From the NCBI GenBank assembly GCA_002747035.1, contig PDRZ01000020.1, forward strand, positions 113,810 through 177,809: a DNA stretch of 64,000 nucleotides. The letters are read 5' to 3'. This DNA comes from Rhodobacterales bacterium. Its GTDB lineage: Bacteria > Pseudomonadota > Alphaproteobacteria > Rhodobacterales > Rhodobacteraceae. The position numbers and the translations under genes are program-made. The first letter of the stretch is position 1; every line of letters starts with the position of its first letter. Of the stretch, positions 52,186 to 61,090 are shown one piece after another. The notes beneath the pieces are model-generated. The model searched no databases. It was not told where the DNA came from and was given only the letters and a program-made list of their open reading frames with translations.

Positions 52186-53181
52186 TTAGGCGTCTGCGTA
52201 AATGTCGGTCCAAAGCTCTTCAAGCGCGGGTTCCGGCGAGGTTTTGGCGAATTCGGCGCTCTCGTTGACGATGGCCTTGATCTCTTTGTCGATGGCCTTG
52301 ATATCCTCTTCACTCGCATGGCCACCCTCCAGCAGCAGGGCGCGCACATGTTCAATGGCGTCGGATTTCTCACGCACTTTCTGGACCTCTTCGCGGGTCC
52401 GGTATTTCGCGGGGTCCGACATGGAGTGGCCGCGGTAACGATAGGTTTTCACCTCAAGGATATAGGGTCCTTTGCCCGCGCGGCAGTGGGCGACCGCCTT
52501 GTCACCGGCGGCTTTGACCGCCAGAACATCCATGCCATCGACGGTTTCGCCGGGAATGCCAAAGGCCTCGCCACGGGTATAGATGTCCGGGGTCGAGGTG
52601 GACCGGTTTTGTGCCGTGCCCATGGCATATTGGTTATTCTCGATCACGAAGATCACCGGCAAATCCCACAGGGCGGCCATGTTGAAGGTTTCATAGACCT
52701 GACCCTGATTGGCCGCGCCATCGCCAAAATAGGTGAAGGTCACGCGGCCGTTGTCCTGGTATTTATCGGCAAAGGCAAGCCCGGCCCCCAACGGCACCTG
52801 TGCACCGACGATGCCGTGGCCGCCATAGAAATGTTTCTCTTTCGAGAACATGTGCATGGAGCCACCCTTGCCCTTGGAATAGCCGCCCTCGCGCCCCGTA
52901 AGTTCAGCCATCACGCCATTGGCGCTCATGCCGCAGGCCAGCATATGTCCGTGATCGCGATAGGAGGTGATGCGCTTGTCCCCCTCTTCCGCGGCGGCTT
53001 CAAGGCCCACGACAACGGCCTCTTGCCCGATGTAAAGATGGCAGAACCCGCCGATCAGACCCATGCCATAGAGTTGTCCGGCCTTTTCTTCGAATCGCCG
53101 GATCAACAGCATGTCGCGGTAGTATTGCCGCAGCTCATCGGCGGAAATATTTGATTTTTTTGTGCTTTTCTTGGTGGCCAT
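52186..53181 (-). CDS. pdhA: pyruvate dehydrogenase E1 alpha
   Basis: A 331-residue E1-alpha with ThDP motif GDGAANQGQVYETFNMAALWDLPVIFVIENN, the phosphorylation-loop region YRYRGHSMSDPAKYR, and RRFEEKAGQLYGMGLIGGFCHLYIGQEA near the N-terminus. With PdhB it decarboxylates pyruvate and passes the acetyl group to lipoyl domains. A Lys/Ser-rich start (MATKKSTKKS) is usual in this group. Confidence 0.96.
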   Translation of the reverse strand: MATKKSTKKSNISADELRQYYRDMLLIRRFEEKAGQLYGMGLIGGFCHLYIGQEAVVVGLEAAAEEGDKRITSYRDHGHMLACGMSANGVMAELTGREGGYSKGKGGSMHMFSKEKHFYGGHGIVGAQVPLGAGLAFADKYQDNGRVTFTYFGDGAANQGQVYETFNMAALWDLPVIFVIENNQYAMGTAQNRSTSTPDIYTRGEAFGIPGETVDGMDVLAVKAAGDKAVAHCRAGKGPYILEVKTYRYRGHSMSDPAKYRTREEVQKVREKSDAIEHVRALLLEGGHASEEDIKAIDKEIKAIVNESAEFAKTSPEPALEELWTDIYADA

Positions 53182-53523
53182 GGGCGTGGACTCCCGCTCC
53201 TTAAGAAATAGTTTAGCATTAAACTAATTATTACCGCATTCCTTTTCGTAAAGCGAGAGCGTTTTTGCGTCGCGTTGAACTTCGGGAATGCGCTCACGCG
53301 AGCAAGGTTTTACGGTGCCCGGCCCTTGGTGTGCCCGGCTCTTGCTTTGATTGAGCCTGCGTGGAGACGGGTTATTGATCCTGCAAAGCCGAAGAAGGTC
53401 GCCCTCACCGCAATCATGCGCAAGCTCCTCGAACTCGCGAATGCCCTTGTCAGAGACCGCCGAAAATGGGCGCCAAAACGGGCTTGATAAAGACGGATAC
53501 TTTAAGCGTTGGGGTGGTCTGCG
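53182..53523. other. intergenic, pdhA promoter side
   Basis: An AT-rich patch (53205-53240, TTAGCATTAAACTAATTATT) just upstream of pdhA could hold its promoter. No gene is supported in the rest. Confidence 0.45.
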
Positions 53524-53823
53524 TCAGCGAATAACCAGTTCATCGGCGCGCACGAAACCAAGCACATCCCGTGCTTGTTGATCCAGAAGATCCAGATCGA
53601 GATAGCTGTCCGACAGGCGCAGGGTCAGGTTTTCCATGCGGGCGACCTGTGCCTCGACCCCGTCAAGTTCGCTCTGCAAGGCGTCGCGTTCGGCCATAAC
53701 TTCGATCCGACGGAACAGACCGTAATCGCCCTGAACCGCGGCAAAGGTGAAATACAGCCCCAGCGAAAACGCTACGGCGAAAAACACGAGCACTCCGATT
53801 GCGGGCCGGTTGCGGGGGGTCAT
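53524..53823 (-). CDS. ftsB: FtsB/DivIC-type septum protein
   Basis: A 99-residue bitopic protein: short basic N-terminus, one membrane segment (about 9-27, GVLVFFAVAFSLGLYFTFA), then a periplasmic coiled coil (RRIEVMAERDALQSELDGVEAQVARMENL) and a conserved end (DQQARDVLGFVRADELVI). FtsB links FtsL and FtsQ in the divisome. Upstream of pdhA as in many Rhodobacteraceae. Confidence 0.87.
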   Translation of the reverse strand: MTPRNRPAIGVLVFFAVAFSLGLYFTFAAVQGDYGLFRRIEVMAERDALQSELDGVEAQVARMENLTLRLSDSYLDLDLLDQQARDVLGFVRADELVIR

Positions 53824-54033
53824 CTTTGCTCTGCCTCATGCCCGGCGTTGCGGGACTGTTGTTTTTGAACGTCCCGGGTTTGCCCGGTTTGACGCAACGA
53901 AAATACTGCCACAGGCGGAAGGCAGGGCAAAACCCCCTTTCGCGACTTTGCTGGATTTGGTGTCATTCCTGCCACGCATATGGGCCATGTATGACGGGCC
54001 ACACATATGGGGCATACGGGTAGGGAGGGAACC

Positions 54034-55659
54034 ATGTCAGAAACGATTTCCGCGCCACGGGCGCAGCTGGAAAGCCACGATGTTTTGAACCAGCCTTTGC
54101 CGGAAGGCGGGCGCGACCTTTGGGTCAGCGACCCGGTGCTGCGCCATCACGTTGGGATCGGGGCTGCGGATCGGTCTGCTCTTTCGGCATTCGGGGCGCG
54201 TATGGGACGCGCCGAGATGCGCGAAGCGGGGGCAGAGGCGAACCGCACCCCCCCTGAACTGGTGCCGTTCGATCGCTCCGGGCGGCGGCTGGACGAGGTT
54301 CGGTTTCACCCCGCCTATCATCACCTGATGCAGGCCGGGCTTGAGGGCGGGATTTCGGCCATCGCCTGGGAAGGGGCGGCGGGGGGACATTCGGTCCATG
54401 CCGCCATGTGTTACATGACGACCCAGGTGGAACCGGGGGTGATGTGCCCGATGGTGATGACCTATGCCGCCGTGCCCGCGCTGGCGGCCGCGCCCGAACT
54501 GGCCGCCGACTGGGTGCCAAAGTTGACCGCGCGGGCCTATGACACGGCCCGCGCGCCGGTGCAGCAGAAGCGCGGCGCGACGCTGGGCATGGCGATGACG
54601 GAAAAACAGGGCGGGTCGGATGTGCGCGCCAATACCACCATCGCCACCCCGGAGGGGGGGGCGTATCGGCTGCGCGGGCACAAATGGTTCTGTTCGGCAC
54701 CCATGTCGGACGGGTTCCTGACACTGGCCCAGGCGCCAGAGGGGCTGACCTGTTTTCTTGTCCCGCGCTGGCTGGAGGGCGAGCGCAATGCGCTGCATGT
54801 CATGCGGCTCAAGGAAAAGCTCGGGAACAAGGCGAACGCCTCGTCCGAGATCGAGTATCATGATACGCTGGCCTTCCGGCTCGGCGAGGAGGGCGCGGGC
54901 GTCAAAACCATCATTGAAATGGTGCACCACACACGGCTGGGGACAGCCATGGCCCCGGCCGGGTTGATGCGCGGTGCCCTGGCCGAAGCGATATGGTGGG
55001 TCAGGGGCCGCACTGTGTTTCAGCGCCGGTTGATTGACCAGCCGATGATGCGGTCGGTTCTGGCGGATCTTGCTCTGGATTTCGAAGGGGCGGCAGCATT
55101 GGGGTTTCATGTGGCCCGCGCCTTTGACGGCAACAGCGAAGAAGAGCGCGGTTTTGCCCGGATCAGCGTGGCGCTGGCCAAGTTCCTGAACAACAAGCTG
55201 TGCCCCACCGTGGTTTACGAGGCGATGGAGTGCCTGGGCGGCATGGGCTATACCGATGACACGCCCCTGCCGATGCTGTTCCGTGAAACACCGCTGAACT
55301 CGATCTGGGAAGGGTCGGGCAACGTGATCTGCCTTGACGTGCTGCGCGCGCTGTCGCGCGACCGGGTGGCGGCAGAGGCGCTTGAGGCCGACCTGCGCAG
55401 GGCCACCGGAGCGGATGCGCGGTTTGACGCGGCACTGGCGGCGCATCGCGCCCGGTGGCCGGGCCTGCCCGAGGAGGGCGAGGCGCGGTGGTTCGTGGAA
55501 AGCCTTGCCACCCTGCTGACCGCGTCGGTCTTGCTGCGCCACGCCCCGGGCGCGGTGGCCGATGGCTATATCGTCACGCGGCTGGAGGGCGCGCGGGGCC
55601 GTGTACATGGTGCGGTATCCGGGTTGGATATAGCGGCGATACTGGAAAGGCTGGGGTGA
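54034..55659 (+). CDS. acyl-CoA dehydrogenase, AidB-like
   Basis: A 541-residue flavoprotein of the AidB branch: GMAMTEKQGGSDVRANTT, the FAD-contact HKWFCSAPMSDGFL, MVHHTRLGTA and the AidB/ACAD tail LGGMGYTDDTPLPMLFRETPLNSIWEGSGNVICLDVLRAL. AidB guards against alkylation damage in E. coli, but most homologues oxidise acyl-CoAs or have unknown roles. Start at the ATG after GGGAGGGAACC. Its stop overlaps the start of a decayed thioesterase gene (TGATG), so the pair was once coupled. Confidence 0.88.
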   Translation: MSETISAPRAQLESHDVLNQPLPEGGRDLWVSDPVLRHHVGIGAADRSALSAFGARMGRAEMREAGAEANRTPPELVPFDRSGRRLDEVRFHPAYHHLMQAGLEGGISAIAWEGAAGGHSVHAAMCYMTTQVEPGVMCPMVMTYAAVPALAAAPELAADWVPKLTARAYDTARAPVQQKRGATLGMAMTEKQGGSDVRANTTIATPEGGAYRLRGHKWFCSAPMSDGFLTLAQAPEGLTCFLVPRWLEGERNALHVMRLKEKLGNKANASSEIEYHDTLAFRLGEEGAGVKTIIEMVHHTRLGTAMAPAGLMRGALAEAIWWVRGRTVFQRRLIDQPMMRSVLADLALDFEGAAALGFHVARAFDGNSEEERGFARISVALAKFLNNKLCPTVVYEAMECLGGMGYTDDTPLPMLFRETPLNSIWEGSGNVICLDVLRALSRDRVAAEALEADLRRATGADARFDAALAAHRARWPGLPEEGEARWFVESLATLLTASVLLRHAPGAVADGYIVTRLEGARGRVHGAVSGLDIAAILERLG

Positions 55660-56106
55660 TGGCATTTGCAACCGATGGTGCGTATCAGACCCGCGTGCGC
55701 GAGAGCTTTGAGGCGCAAAGGGTCATGGGAACGCTGGGGGTACGCTGTATTCCGCCGCCGGATACGCGGCTTTTTCGCTTATGCCAGAGGGAGCAGGGGG
55801 GTGGCGGTGGAGTTGAAAGCCTCGCTTCTGCGACCGGGGCTGGAGAGAGGTTCCGGTTTGTCGGGCGGGTTTTGAAGCCGGGTAAAACGGTGATGTTCCC
55901 CTATAGCTGACGGGCGTGGATTTTGATCCCAAAACCCACGCAACGTCAGCGTAAAATCAGAGACTTACAGTCAAACGACACAATCGGAATTGTGTCGTTT
56001 GACTGTAAGCGGTGGCCTTTGCCATCGAGGGGAAAAAGAGGTGGAATATGCCCGGCTGACGGCAACGATGATGGTGGTCAAAGGGCGACAGGATGTGACC
56101 GGTTAG
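55659..56106 (+). pseudogene. PaaI-type acyl-CoA thioesterase, decayed and interrupted by a family 3 element
   Basis: The ATG overlaps the upstream stop (TGATG). The start (ATDGAYQTRVRESFEAQRVMG) is PaaI-like; the catalytic middle (HGG/HGGV region) is deleted; then LMPEGAGG, VAVELKASLLRP and GAGERFRFVGRVLKPGKTV follow one another in different frames. At 55902 a 108-bp repeat element begins, and past it the original end resumes (VAFAIEG, then EVEYARLTATMMVVKGRQDV, stop at 56104-56106). At least two frameshifts, one large deletion and one insertion, so no active protein. Its intact form was probably a housekeeping thioesterase partner of the acyl-CoA dehydrogenase. Confidence 0.8.
55902..56009 (+). 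repeat. family 3 palindromic element, copy 2 (inside the thioesterase pseudogene)
   Basis: 108 bp matching 9012-9117 in reverse orientation: TATAGCTGACGGG start, GTGGATTTTGATCCCAAAAC hairpin, CGTCAGC closing arm, then AGTCAAACGACACAAT-CGGA-ATTGTGTCGTTTGACT. The right end is slightly changed (CTGTAAG). Confidence 0.87.
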
Positions 56107-56194
56107 CGCCCGTGCAGCCTCCGGACGGTTTGATCTGGAGTGAAGGTTTTTCCCTTCAAAATCAATATCCTGTAAAATACATTTGGGGCTGTCC

Positions 56195-56330
56195 TAAAGC
56201 GTTTCCAGGTATTGTCAAACCGTTCGCCCTTTAACCTGAGACAGGGAAAAGGGCGAACGCAGCGCGACATTTATGTGTTTCGCGCGTCCTGGTGAATACT
56301 CCACCGGCTTGTAGCCGGTGGAGTATTCAC
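56195..56330 (+). repeat. composite: family 2 end, family 1 copy C, and a 17-bp hairpin
   Basis: CTAAAGCGTTTCCAGG (family 2 end) leads into family 1 copy C (56221-56290), whose left hairpin is perfect (CGTTCGCCCTTT / AAAAGGGCGAACG). In place of the usual CCTGCCAAAA hairpin there is a different perfect 17-bp stem (GTGAATACTCCACCGGC arm) at 56292-56330. Confidence 0.85.
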
Positions 56331-56519
56331 GACAGACCCTTAAACTATATGAAAGACAACATCCGCCCCTTCCGCCGCCCCCCCCGGCCAGACCGGCCAA
56401 ACCGGTCCATCGGCGGAAATTGGGGGATTCTTAATCTCGTTGGGCGACATTCCCCTTCGCCACTGGACCTTTGCCGGGATTTACGCCATATCGGGTTCAG
56501 GATTTTCGCGGAGACAGTC

Positions 56520-56903
56520 ATGGGCATTCTGAGCAGCATCGCGCGCGTGTTCACCTGGTGGAACGGTCAAACCCTGAACACCCAGATTTATACCTGGCGC
56601 AAAGGCGTCAAGGTTGGCGAAGATGAACAGGGTAACAGCTTTTATCGCACACGCGACGACAGCCGCCGCTGGGTTATTTTCAACGGCGAATGTGAAGCGA
56701 GCCGGGTCAGCCCGGACTGGCATGGCTGGCTGCACCGGACGTTTGACGAGGTGCCCTCTGAACAACCGCTGGTCCACAAGGAGTGGGAAAAACCGCACCA
56801 ACCCAACCTGACCGGAACGGCGATGGCCTATGCCCCCGCCGGGTCGATCCGTCAGGCGCAGCCAGCGGATCGCAGCGATTACGAGGCGTGGTCGCCCGAA
56901 TAA
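56520..56903 (+). CDS. NDUFA12 family complex I accessory subunit
   Basis: A 127-residue homologue of the complex I accessory subunit NDUFA12/B17.2: [57 protein letters not shown] and [14 protein letters not shown]. Soluble; in alphaproteobacteria it associates with the complex I matrix-side arm. ATG chosen because homologues start here. First of a four-gene conserved block. Confidence 0.93.
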   Translation: MGILSSIARVFTWWNGQTLNTQIYTWRKGVKVGEDEQGNSFYRTRDDSRRWVIFNGECEASRVSPDWHGWLHRTFDEVPSEQPLVHKEWEKPHQPNLTGTAMAYAPAGSIRQAQPADRSDYEAWSPE

Positions 56904-56918
56904 AGGGGTCCGGGACCG

Positions 56919-57371
56919 ATGGCAGAAAACAAGACCGAAGTTGTGGTCGGTGGTGCCGTTTTGGCCGCCGCCTTGGGGTTTGTCCTTTATGCGGGGCAGA
57001 TGACCGGCCTGTCCGATCGCGCGGCGGGTTATCCGTTGCGTGCGTCGTTCCGATCGCTGGAAGGGGTCACCGTGGGCACCGATGTGCGCCTGGCCGGGGT
57101 CAAGATCGGCACCGTGACCGAGGTGGCGCTGAACCCCGAAACTTATCGTGCCGATACCACCTTTACCGTGGCCCAGGGGGTTGAAATCCCGGATGACAGT
57201 TCGGTTGTGGTGTCTTCTGAGGGCCTGTTGGGTGGAAATTTTGTTGAAGTGTTCCCCGGCGGATCGCCGTTCTACTATGCCTCGGGAGATGAGGTGATCG
57301 ACACGCAAGGGTCTGTCTCGCTGATCTCGCTGCTGCTTAAATTCGTATCGGGCGGGGAGGGGACGGAATGA
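56919..57371 (+). CDS. mlaD: MlaD-type MCE protein
   Basis: A 150-residue MCE-domain protein with one N-terminal membrane segment (EVVVGGAVLAAALGFVLYAG) and the MCE core (RSLEGVTVGTDVRLAGVKIGTV, then EGLLGGNFVEVFPGG). MlaD is the periplasmic lipid-binding part of the Mla phospholipid transport system; mlaEF are not adjacent. 15 bp after the NDUFA12 gene and overlapping the next gene by 4 bp. Confidence 0.9.
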   Translation: MAENKTEVVVGGAVLAAALGFVLYAGQMTGLSDRAAGYPLRASFRSLEGVTVGTDVRLAGVKIGTVTEVALNPETYRADTTFTVAQGVEIPDDSSVVVSSEGLLGGNFVEVFPGGSPFYYASGDEVIDTQGSVSLISLLLKFVSGGEGTE

Positions 57372-57730
57372 GAGCCTTTGCCGCGGCCTTCGGGCTAACC
57401 CTGGTATTGGCAGGGGCTGTGAGCGCCCAGAGCATCACTGTGGGCAAGGGCGCGGTGCTGCGCGGGCTGGACAAGATCGGCGGACGGGTGCGCGATATTG
57501 AGCTGCACAGCGGTGGCAGCACGATGTTGGGGCGCATCCGTATCACATTAGGCGAATGCCGGTATCCGTCGGGCAACCCGTCTGGTGATGCCTATGCCTA
57601 TGTCGCGATTCAGGAAGAGGGGCGCGAGTCGCCGCATTTCATCGGATGGATGATCGCGTCTTCCCCGGCACTCAGCGCATTGGATCACCCGCGTTACGAT
57701 GTGTGGGTGTTGCGCTGTATGACCAAGTAA
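57368..57730 (+). CDS. DUF2155 protein
   Basis: A 120-residue exported protein with a signal peptide (residues 1-20, ending VSA) and the DUF2155 core (GAVLRGLDKIGGRVRDIELHSG, RITLGECRYPSGN, IGWMIASSPALSALDHPRYDVWVLRC). Conserved next to mlaD in alphaproteobacteria; function unknown. Its 3' end overlaps that of aat by 37 bp in convergent direction. Confidence 0.85.
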   Translation: MRAFAAAFGLTLVLAGAVSAQSITVGKGAVLRGLDKIGGRVRDIELHSGGSTMLGRIRITLGECRYPSGNPSGDAYAYVAIQEEGRESPHFIGWMIASSPALSALDHPRYDVWVLRCMTK

Positions 57731-58329
57731 GGGTCTGTTTCCAAAGGCGTGTTCACAAAATCCGCAGTGCCTTCCAATGCCTGTTCCAGGCGAAGGTGAT
57801 AGGCCGCCCGGGTGATTTCGACCGCACCAAGAGAGGCAAGGTGCGGGGTCAGGAACTGGGTGTCGAACAGGGTGAAGCCAGCGCGGTTCAGGTGGTCAAC
57901 CAGATGGGCCAGTGCCAGTTTTGAGCCGTCCGTGGTTCGCGAAAACATGCTCTCTCCAAAAAATGCGCGCCCCAGCACAACCCCGTATACACCGCCGATC
58001 AGGCCGGTATCGTCATGAATTTCAAAACTGTGGGCGTGCCCGCTTTCGTGCAAAGCAAGGTAAAGATCAAAAATCTGCTCGCTGATCCAGGTGTCGGCGC
58101 GGTTGGCACAAGCGGTCACGGTGGCGGCGAAATCTCCGTCGATTTCGGCGTGATAGCCGCCGCGCCGCATCCGCCGCGCCAGCGAGCGTGAGATATGGAA
58201 CCCATCCAGCGGAAACACCCCGCGTCGCCGCGGATCGACCCAGAAAAGCTCCGGATCGTCGCGATGTTCCGCCATGGGAAACACGCCCGAGGCATAGCCG
58301 TGCAACAGCAGTTCGGGCGTGATCGTCAT
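57694..58329 (-). CDS. aat: leucyl/phenylalanyl-tRNA--protein transferase
   Basis: A 211-residue Aat that adds Leu or Phe to proteins with N-terminal Arg or Lys, marking them for ClpS/ClpAP. Family sequences: LLLHGYASGVFPMAEHRDDPELFWVDPRRRG, GVYGVVLGRAFFGESMFS, HLNRAGFTLFDTQFLTPHLASLGAVEI. The ATG at 58329 (MTITPELLL) fits the family; a TTG twelve codons upstream is an alternative. Convergent overlap with the DUF2155 gene. Confidence 0.94.
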   Translation of the reverse strand: MTITPELLLHGYASGVFPMAEHRDDPELFWVDPRRRGVFPLDGFHISRSLARRMRRGGYHAEIDGDFAATVTACANRADTWISEQIFDLYLALHESGHAHSFEIHDDTGLIGGVYGVVLGRAFFGESMFSRTTDGSKLALAHLVDHLNRAGFTLFDTQFLTPHLASLGAVEITRAAYHLRLEQALEGTADFVNTPLETDPYLVIQRNTHTS

Positions 58330-58382
58330 GGGGTGGTCAACCTGCGCAAAACTGTTTTGCAACAAAGAGGCAGAGCGCGCAT

Positions 58383-59735
58383 TTAACCCTCGTTAAATGC
58401 GGTTTCCAGCCAATGCTCCAGCCAGTGAATGTTATAGTCGCCGGAATGGATGTCCGGTTCCTGCAACAGCGCAGCAAACAGGGGCACGGTGGTGTCGATA
58501 CCGTCCACGATCAACTCACCCAAGGCGCGGTTGAGTCGCGCCAGCGCCTCTTGCCGGTCCCGGCCATGCACAATCAGCTTACCGATCAGAGAGTCGTAAT
58601 AAGGTGGGATCGAATACCCGTCATAGAGCGCCGAATCCATCCGCACACCCAAACCGCCGGGGGCATGATATTGGGTGATCTTGCCCGGGCAGGGGGCAAA
58701 ATTTGGCAGGCGTTCGGCGTTGATCCGCACCTCGATCGCATGGCCGTTGATGGCCAGATCGTCCTGGGCGAAGGACATGGGCAGCCCTTCGGCTACGCGG
58801 ATTTGTTCCCGCACGAGATCAACGCCGAAAATCGCTTCTGTTACAGGGTGTTCCACCTGCAAACGGGTGTTCATCTCGATGAAGTAGAACTCACCATTTT
58901 CGTAGAGAAATTCGATGGTGCCCGCGCCGATATAGTTGATCTTTGCTACGGCATCGGCGCAGATTTTTCCGATCCGGGCGCGCTCTTCTGCCGTGATTGA
59001 GGGGCCGGGTGCCTCTTCGAACACCTTCTGGTGGCGCCGTTGCAACGAACAGTCCCGTTCCGCCAGATGTACCGCGTTGCCCTTGCCATCGCCAAATACC
59101 TGAATTTCGATGTGGCGCGGCGTGGTCAGGTATTTTTCGATATAGACTTCGTCATTGCCGAAATTCGCCTTGCCCTCGGCCCGCGCGGTCATGAAGGCCT
59201 GTTCCATATCCTCGGCGGTTTCGGCGACTTTCATCCCCTTGCCCCCGCCGCCGGCGGTGGCCTTGATGATGACAGGATAGCCGAATTCTTCACCGATCTT
59301 CTTGGCCTCTTCCACGCTGGCCACGCCGCCGTCCGAGCCGGGCACACAGGGCACCCCCAGGGCTTTCATCGTGTCCTTGGCCGTGATCTTGTCACCCATC
59401 ACCCGGATATGTTCGGCGGTGGGGCCAATAAAGGTCAGCCCGTGATCTTCGATGATCTGAACGAAATTGGCGTTTTCCGACAGGAAACCATAGCCGGGGT
59501 GGATCGCCTGGGCTCCGGTGATTTCGCAGGCCGCGATAATGGCCGGGATCGACAGATAGCTTTGCGTGCCGGGCGCAGGGCCGATACAGACGCTTTCATC
59601 CGCCATGCGTACATGCATCGCATCGGCATCGGCGGTGGAATGTACGGCCACCGAACGAATACCCATTTCGCGACAGGCGCGGATCACGCGAAGGGCGATT
59701 TCGCCACGGTTAGCGACGAGGATTTTCTCGATCAT
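58383..59735 (-). CDS. accC: biotin carboxylase subunit of acetyl-CoA carboxylase
   Basis: A 450-residue AccC: N-terminal [25 protein letters not shown]-grasp with glycine loop [12 protein letters not shown], metal-binding Glu residues in [26 protein letters not shown]. It carboxylates biotin on AccB using bicarbonate and ATP. Start at the ATG giving [11 protein letters not shown]. 10 bp after accB and 53 bp before aat. Confidence 0.96.
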   Translation of the reverse strand: MIEKILVANRGEIALRVIRACREMGIRSVAVHSTADADAMHVRMADESVCIGPAPGTQSYLSIPAIIAACEITGAQAIHPGYGFLSENANFVQIIEDHGLTFIGPTAEHIRVMGDKITAKDTMKALGVPCVPGSDGGVASVEEAKKIGEEFGYPVIIKATAGGGGKGMKVAETAEDMEQAFMTARAEGKANFGNDEVYIEKYLTTPRHIEIQVFGDGKGNAVHLAERDCSLQRRHQKVFEEAPGPSITAEERARIGKICADAVAKINYIGAGTIEFLYENGEFYFIEMNTRLQVEHPVTEAIFGVDLVREQIRVAEGLPMSFAQDDLAINGHAIEVRINAERLPNFAPCPGKITQYHAPGGLGVRMDSALYDGYSIPPYYDSLIGKLIVHGRDRQEALARLNRALGELIVDGIDTTVPLFAALLQEPDIHSGDYNIHWLEHWLETAFNEG

Positions 59736-59745
59736 TGCCAAGACC

Positions 59746-60246
59746 TTATTCGATGATCACGAGGGGAGAACCGAATTCCACCGCATCGCCATCGGCGACG
59801 AGGATACGTTTCACCGTACCCGATTGAGGGGCCGGGATATGGTTCATGGTTTTCATGGCTTCAACGATCAGGATCGTGTCGCCTTCGGACACTTGCGAGC
59901 CGACGCTGACGAAAGAGGGCGAGCCCGGTTCGGGCTGAAGATAGACCGTGCCGACCATGGGCGAGGTGACGGCACCGGGGTGGCTTGCCGGATCCTCGGC
60001 CGCGGTCGGGTCCGCAGGCGCGGGGGCCGCCGCCGCAGGCGCTGCGACCGGAGCGGGGGCGGCAACAGGGGCCGCAGCCACCTGGGCCACAATCTCTTGC
60101 TTGCGGCTGACCCGGACGTTCAGGCTGTCATTTTCGCCATAGTCGCGTTTCACGTTCAGCTCGGTCAGATCATTGTCGTTCAACAGTTCAGCAAGCGCCT
60201 GAATGAAAGCCACATCTGCTTCGTTGGTGTTGGTTTTCTTTGTCAT
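59746..60246 (-). CDS. accB: biotin carboxyl carrier protein
   Basis: A 166-residue AccB: a conserved N-terminal helix region ([21 protein letters not shown]), a long Ala/Pro linker (about 57-90), and the biotinyl domain with biotin-Lys132 in VEAMKTM. First gene of accB-accC. Length is usual. Confidence 0.96.
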   Translation of the reverse strand: MTKKTNTNEADVAFIQALAELLNDNDLTELNVKRDYGENDSLNVRVSRKQEIVAQVAAAPVAAPAPVAAPAAAAPAPADPTAAEDPASHPGAVTSPMVGTVYLQPEPGSPSFVSVGSQVSEGDTILIVEAMKTMNHIPAPQSGTVKRILVADGDAVEFGSPLVIIE

Positions 60247-60433
60247 TCTATCCTCGACCGGTTCACGCCCCTCACCTGTGCAAGTGACGGTGCGTCATGT
60301 CCCATTTGCCGCCTTATAGGACAGAGTGCGGGATGTGAAAAGACGGCTTTCGCAAGGATAGTTGGGGGTTTTTCATCCGATTACGAGGGGAAAATTGCAA
60401 AAGGGAGCGCAAACCCGTGGGAAGCCACGGATT

Positions 60434-60976
60434 TTAGAGGGGCATTCCCGAGAGTTTGGCAACCAGTTCGGCCAGTTTGCGGGCCTGAAATTTTTCAAGC
60501 AGCCGGGCACGGTACACTTCAACCGTGCGATAGGAGAGGCCAAGTTCCAGCCCGATCTCCTTGGAGGTCAGGCCACGACAGGTCAGGATCGCCACTTCGC
60601 GTTCGCGCTGGGTCAGGGCCACGACCGGGCGTTCGTCCGAGAGATCGGCGAAGGACCAGACCCCTTGTTCAAATGGATCCTCCGGGGTCAGCGATTGTCC
60701 CCGCACCCGGCACCAGAACAGGGTGCCGTCAATGCGCCGCATGATACGTTCATCCGAATAGCGACCGCTGTCGCGCATCGCGGCAAGCCCGCGCGCGCCG
60801 ATGGTTTCGAAATCCTGCTGCGACGGATAAAGAAGCGCGATGGGCTGACCGGCGTGAAACGCGGGCGTTTCCCCGAAGATCCGGGAAAATTCGAGATTGC
60901 AGGTGCGGATCACCCGCCGTTCCAGAACGGCAAGCCCCACGGGCGCATGATCAAAGGCAAGTTCGGATAGGGTCAT
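60434..60976 (-). CDS. PAS-LuxR transcriptional regulator
   Basis: A 180-residue protein: N-terminal PAS domain (about 1-115; LAFDHAPVGLAVLERRVIRTCN, FWCRVRGQSLTPEDPFEQG) and a C-terminal LuxR/FixJ helix-turn-helix (LTQREREVAILTCRGLTSKEIGLELGLSYRTVEVYRARLLEKF). Divergent from the acyl-CoA ligase gene and so a candidate regulator of it. The frame stays open far upstream, but that part is a shadow of the ligase gene. Confidence 0.85.
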   Translation of the reverse strand: MTLSELAFDHAPVGLAVLERRVIRTCNLEFSRIFGETPAFHAGQPIALLYPSQQDFETIGARGLAAMRDSGRYSDERIMRRIDGTLFWCRVRGQSLTPEDPFEQGVWSFADLSDERPVVALTQREREVAILTCRGLTSKEIGLELGLSYRTVEVYRARLLEKFQARKLAELVAKLSGMPL

Positions 60977-61090
60977 GGCGTCAAATCTGGCAGGGTTCGG
61001 CGGCTCTGCCAAGGGGCGCGTATTACTACGCAGTTGATCGCAGCCGGGCCGGGGTGGTTTCTTTGCAGGCAGACGAGGAGGAGAACGCCG

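Noticed and set aside
53975-54012. CATATGGG direct repeats upstream of the AidB-like gene as an operator
   Set aside because: Two imperfect 8-bp repeats in a GC-rich region are not enough to claim a regulatory site.
54037-55671. 544-codon minus-strand frame opposite the AidB-like gene
   Set aside because: The plus strand encodes a standard acyl-CoA dehydrogenase with all its motifs; the minus reading has no family resemblance.
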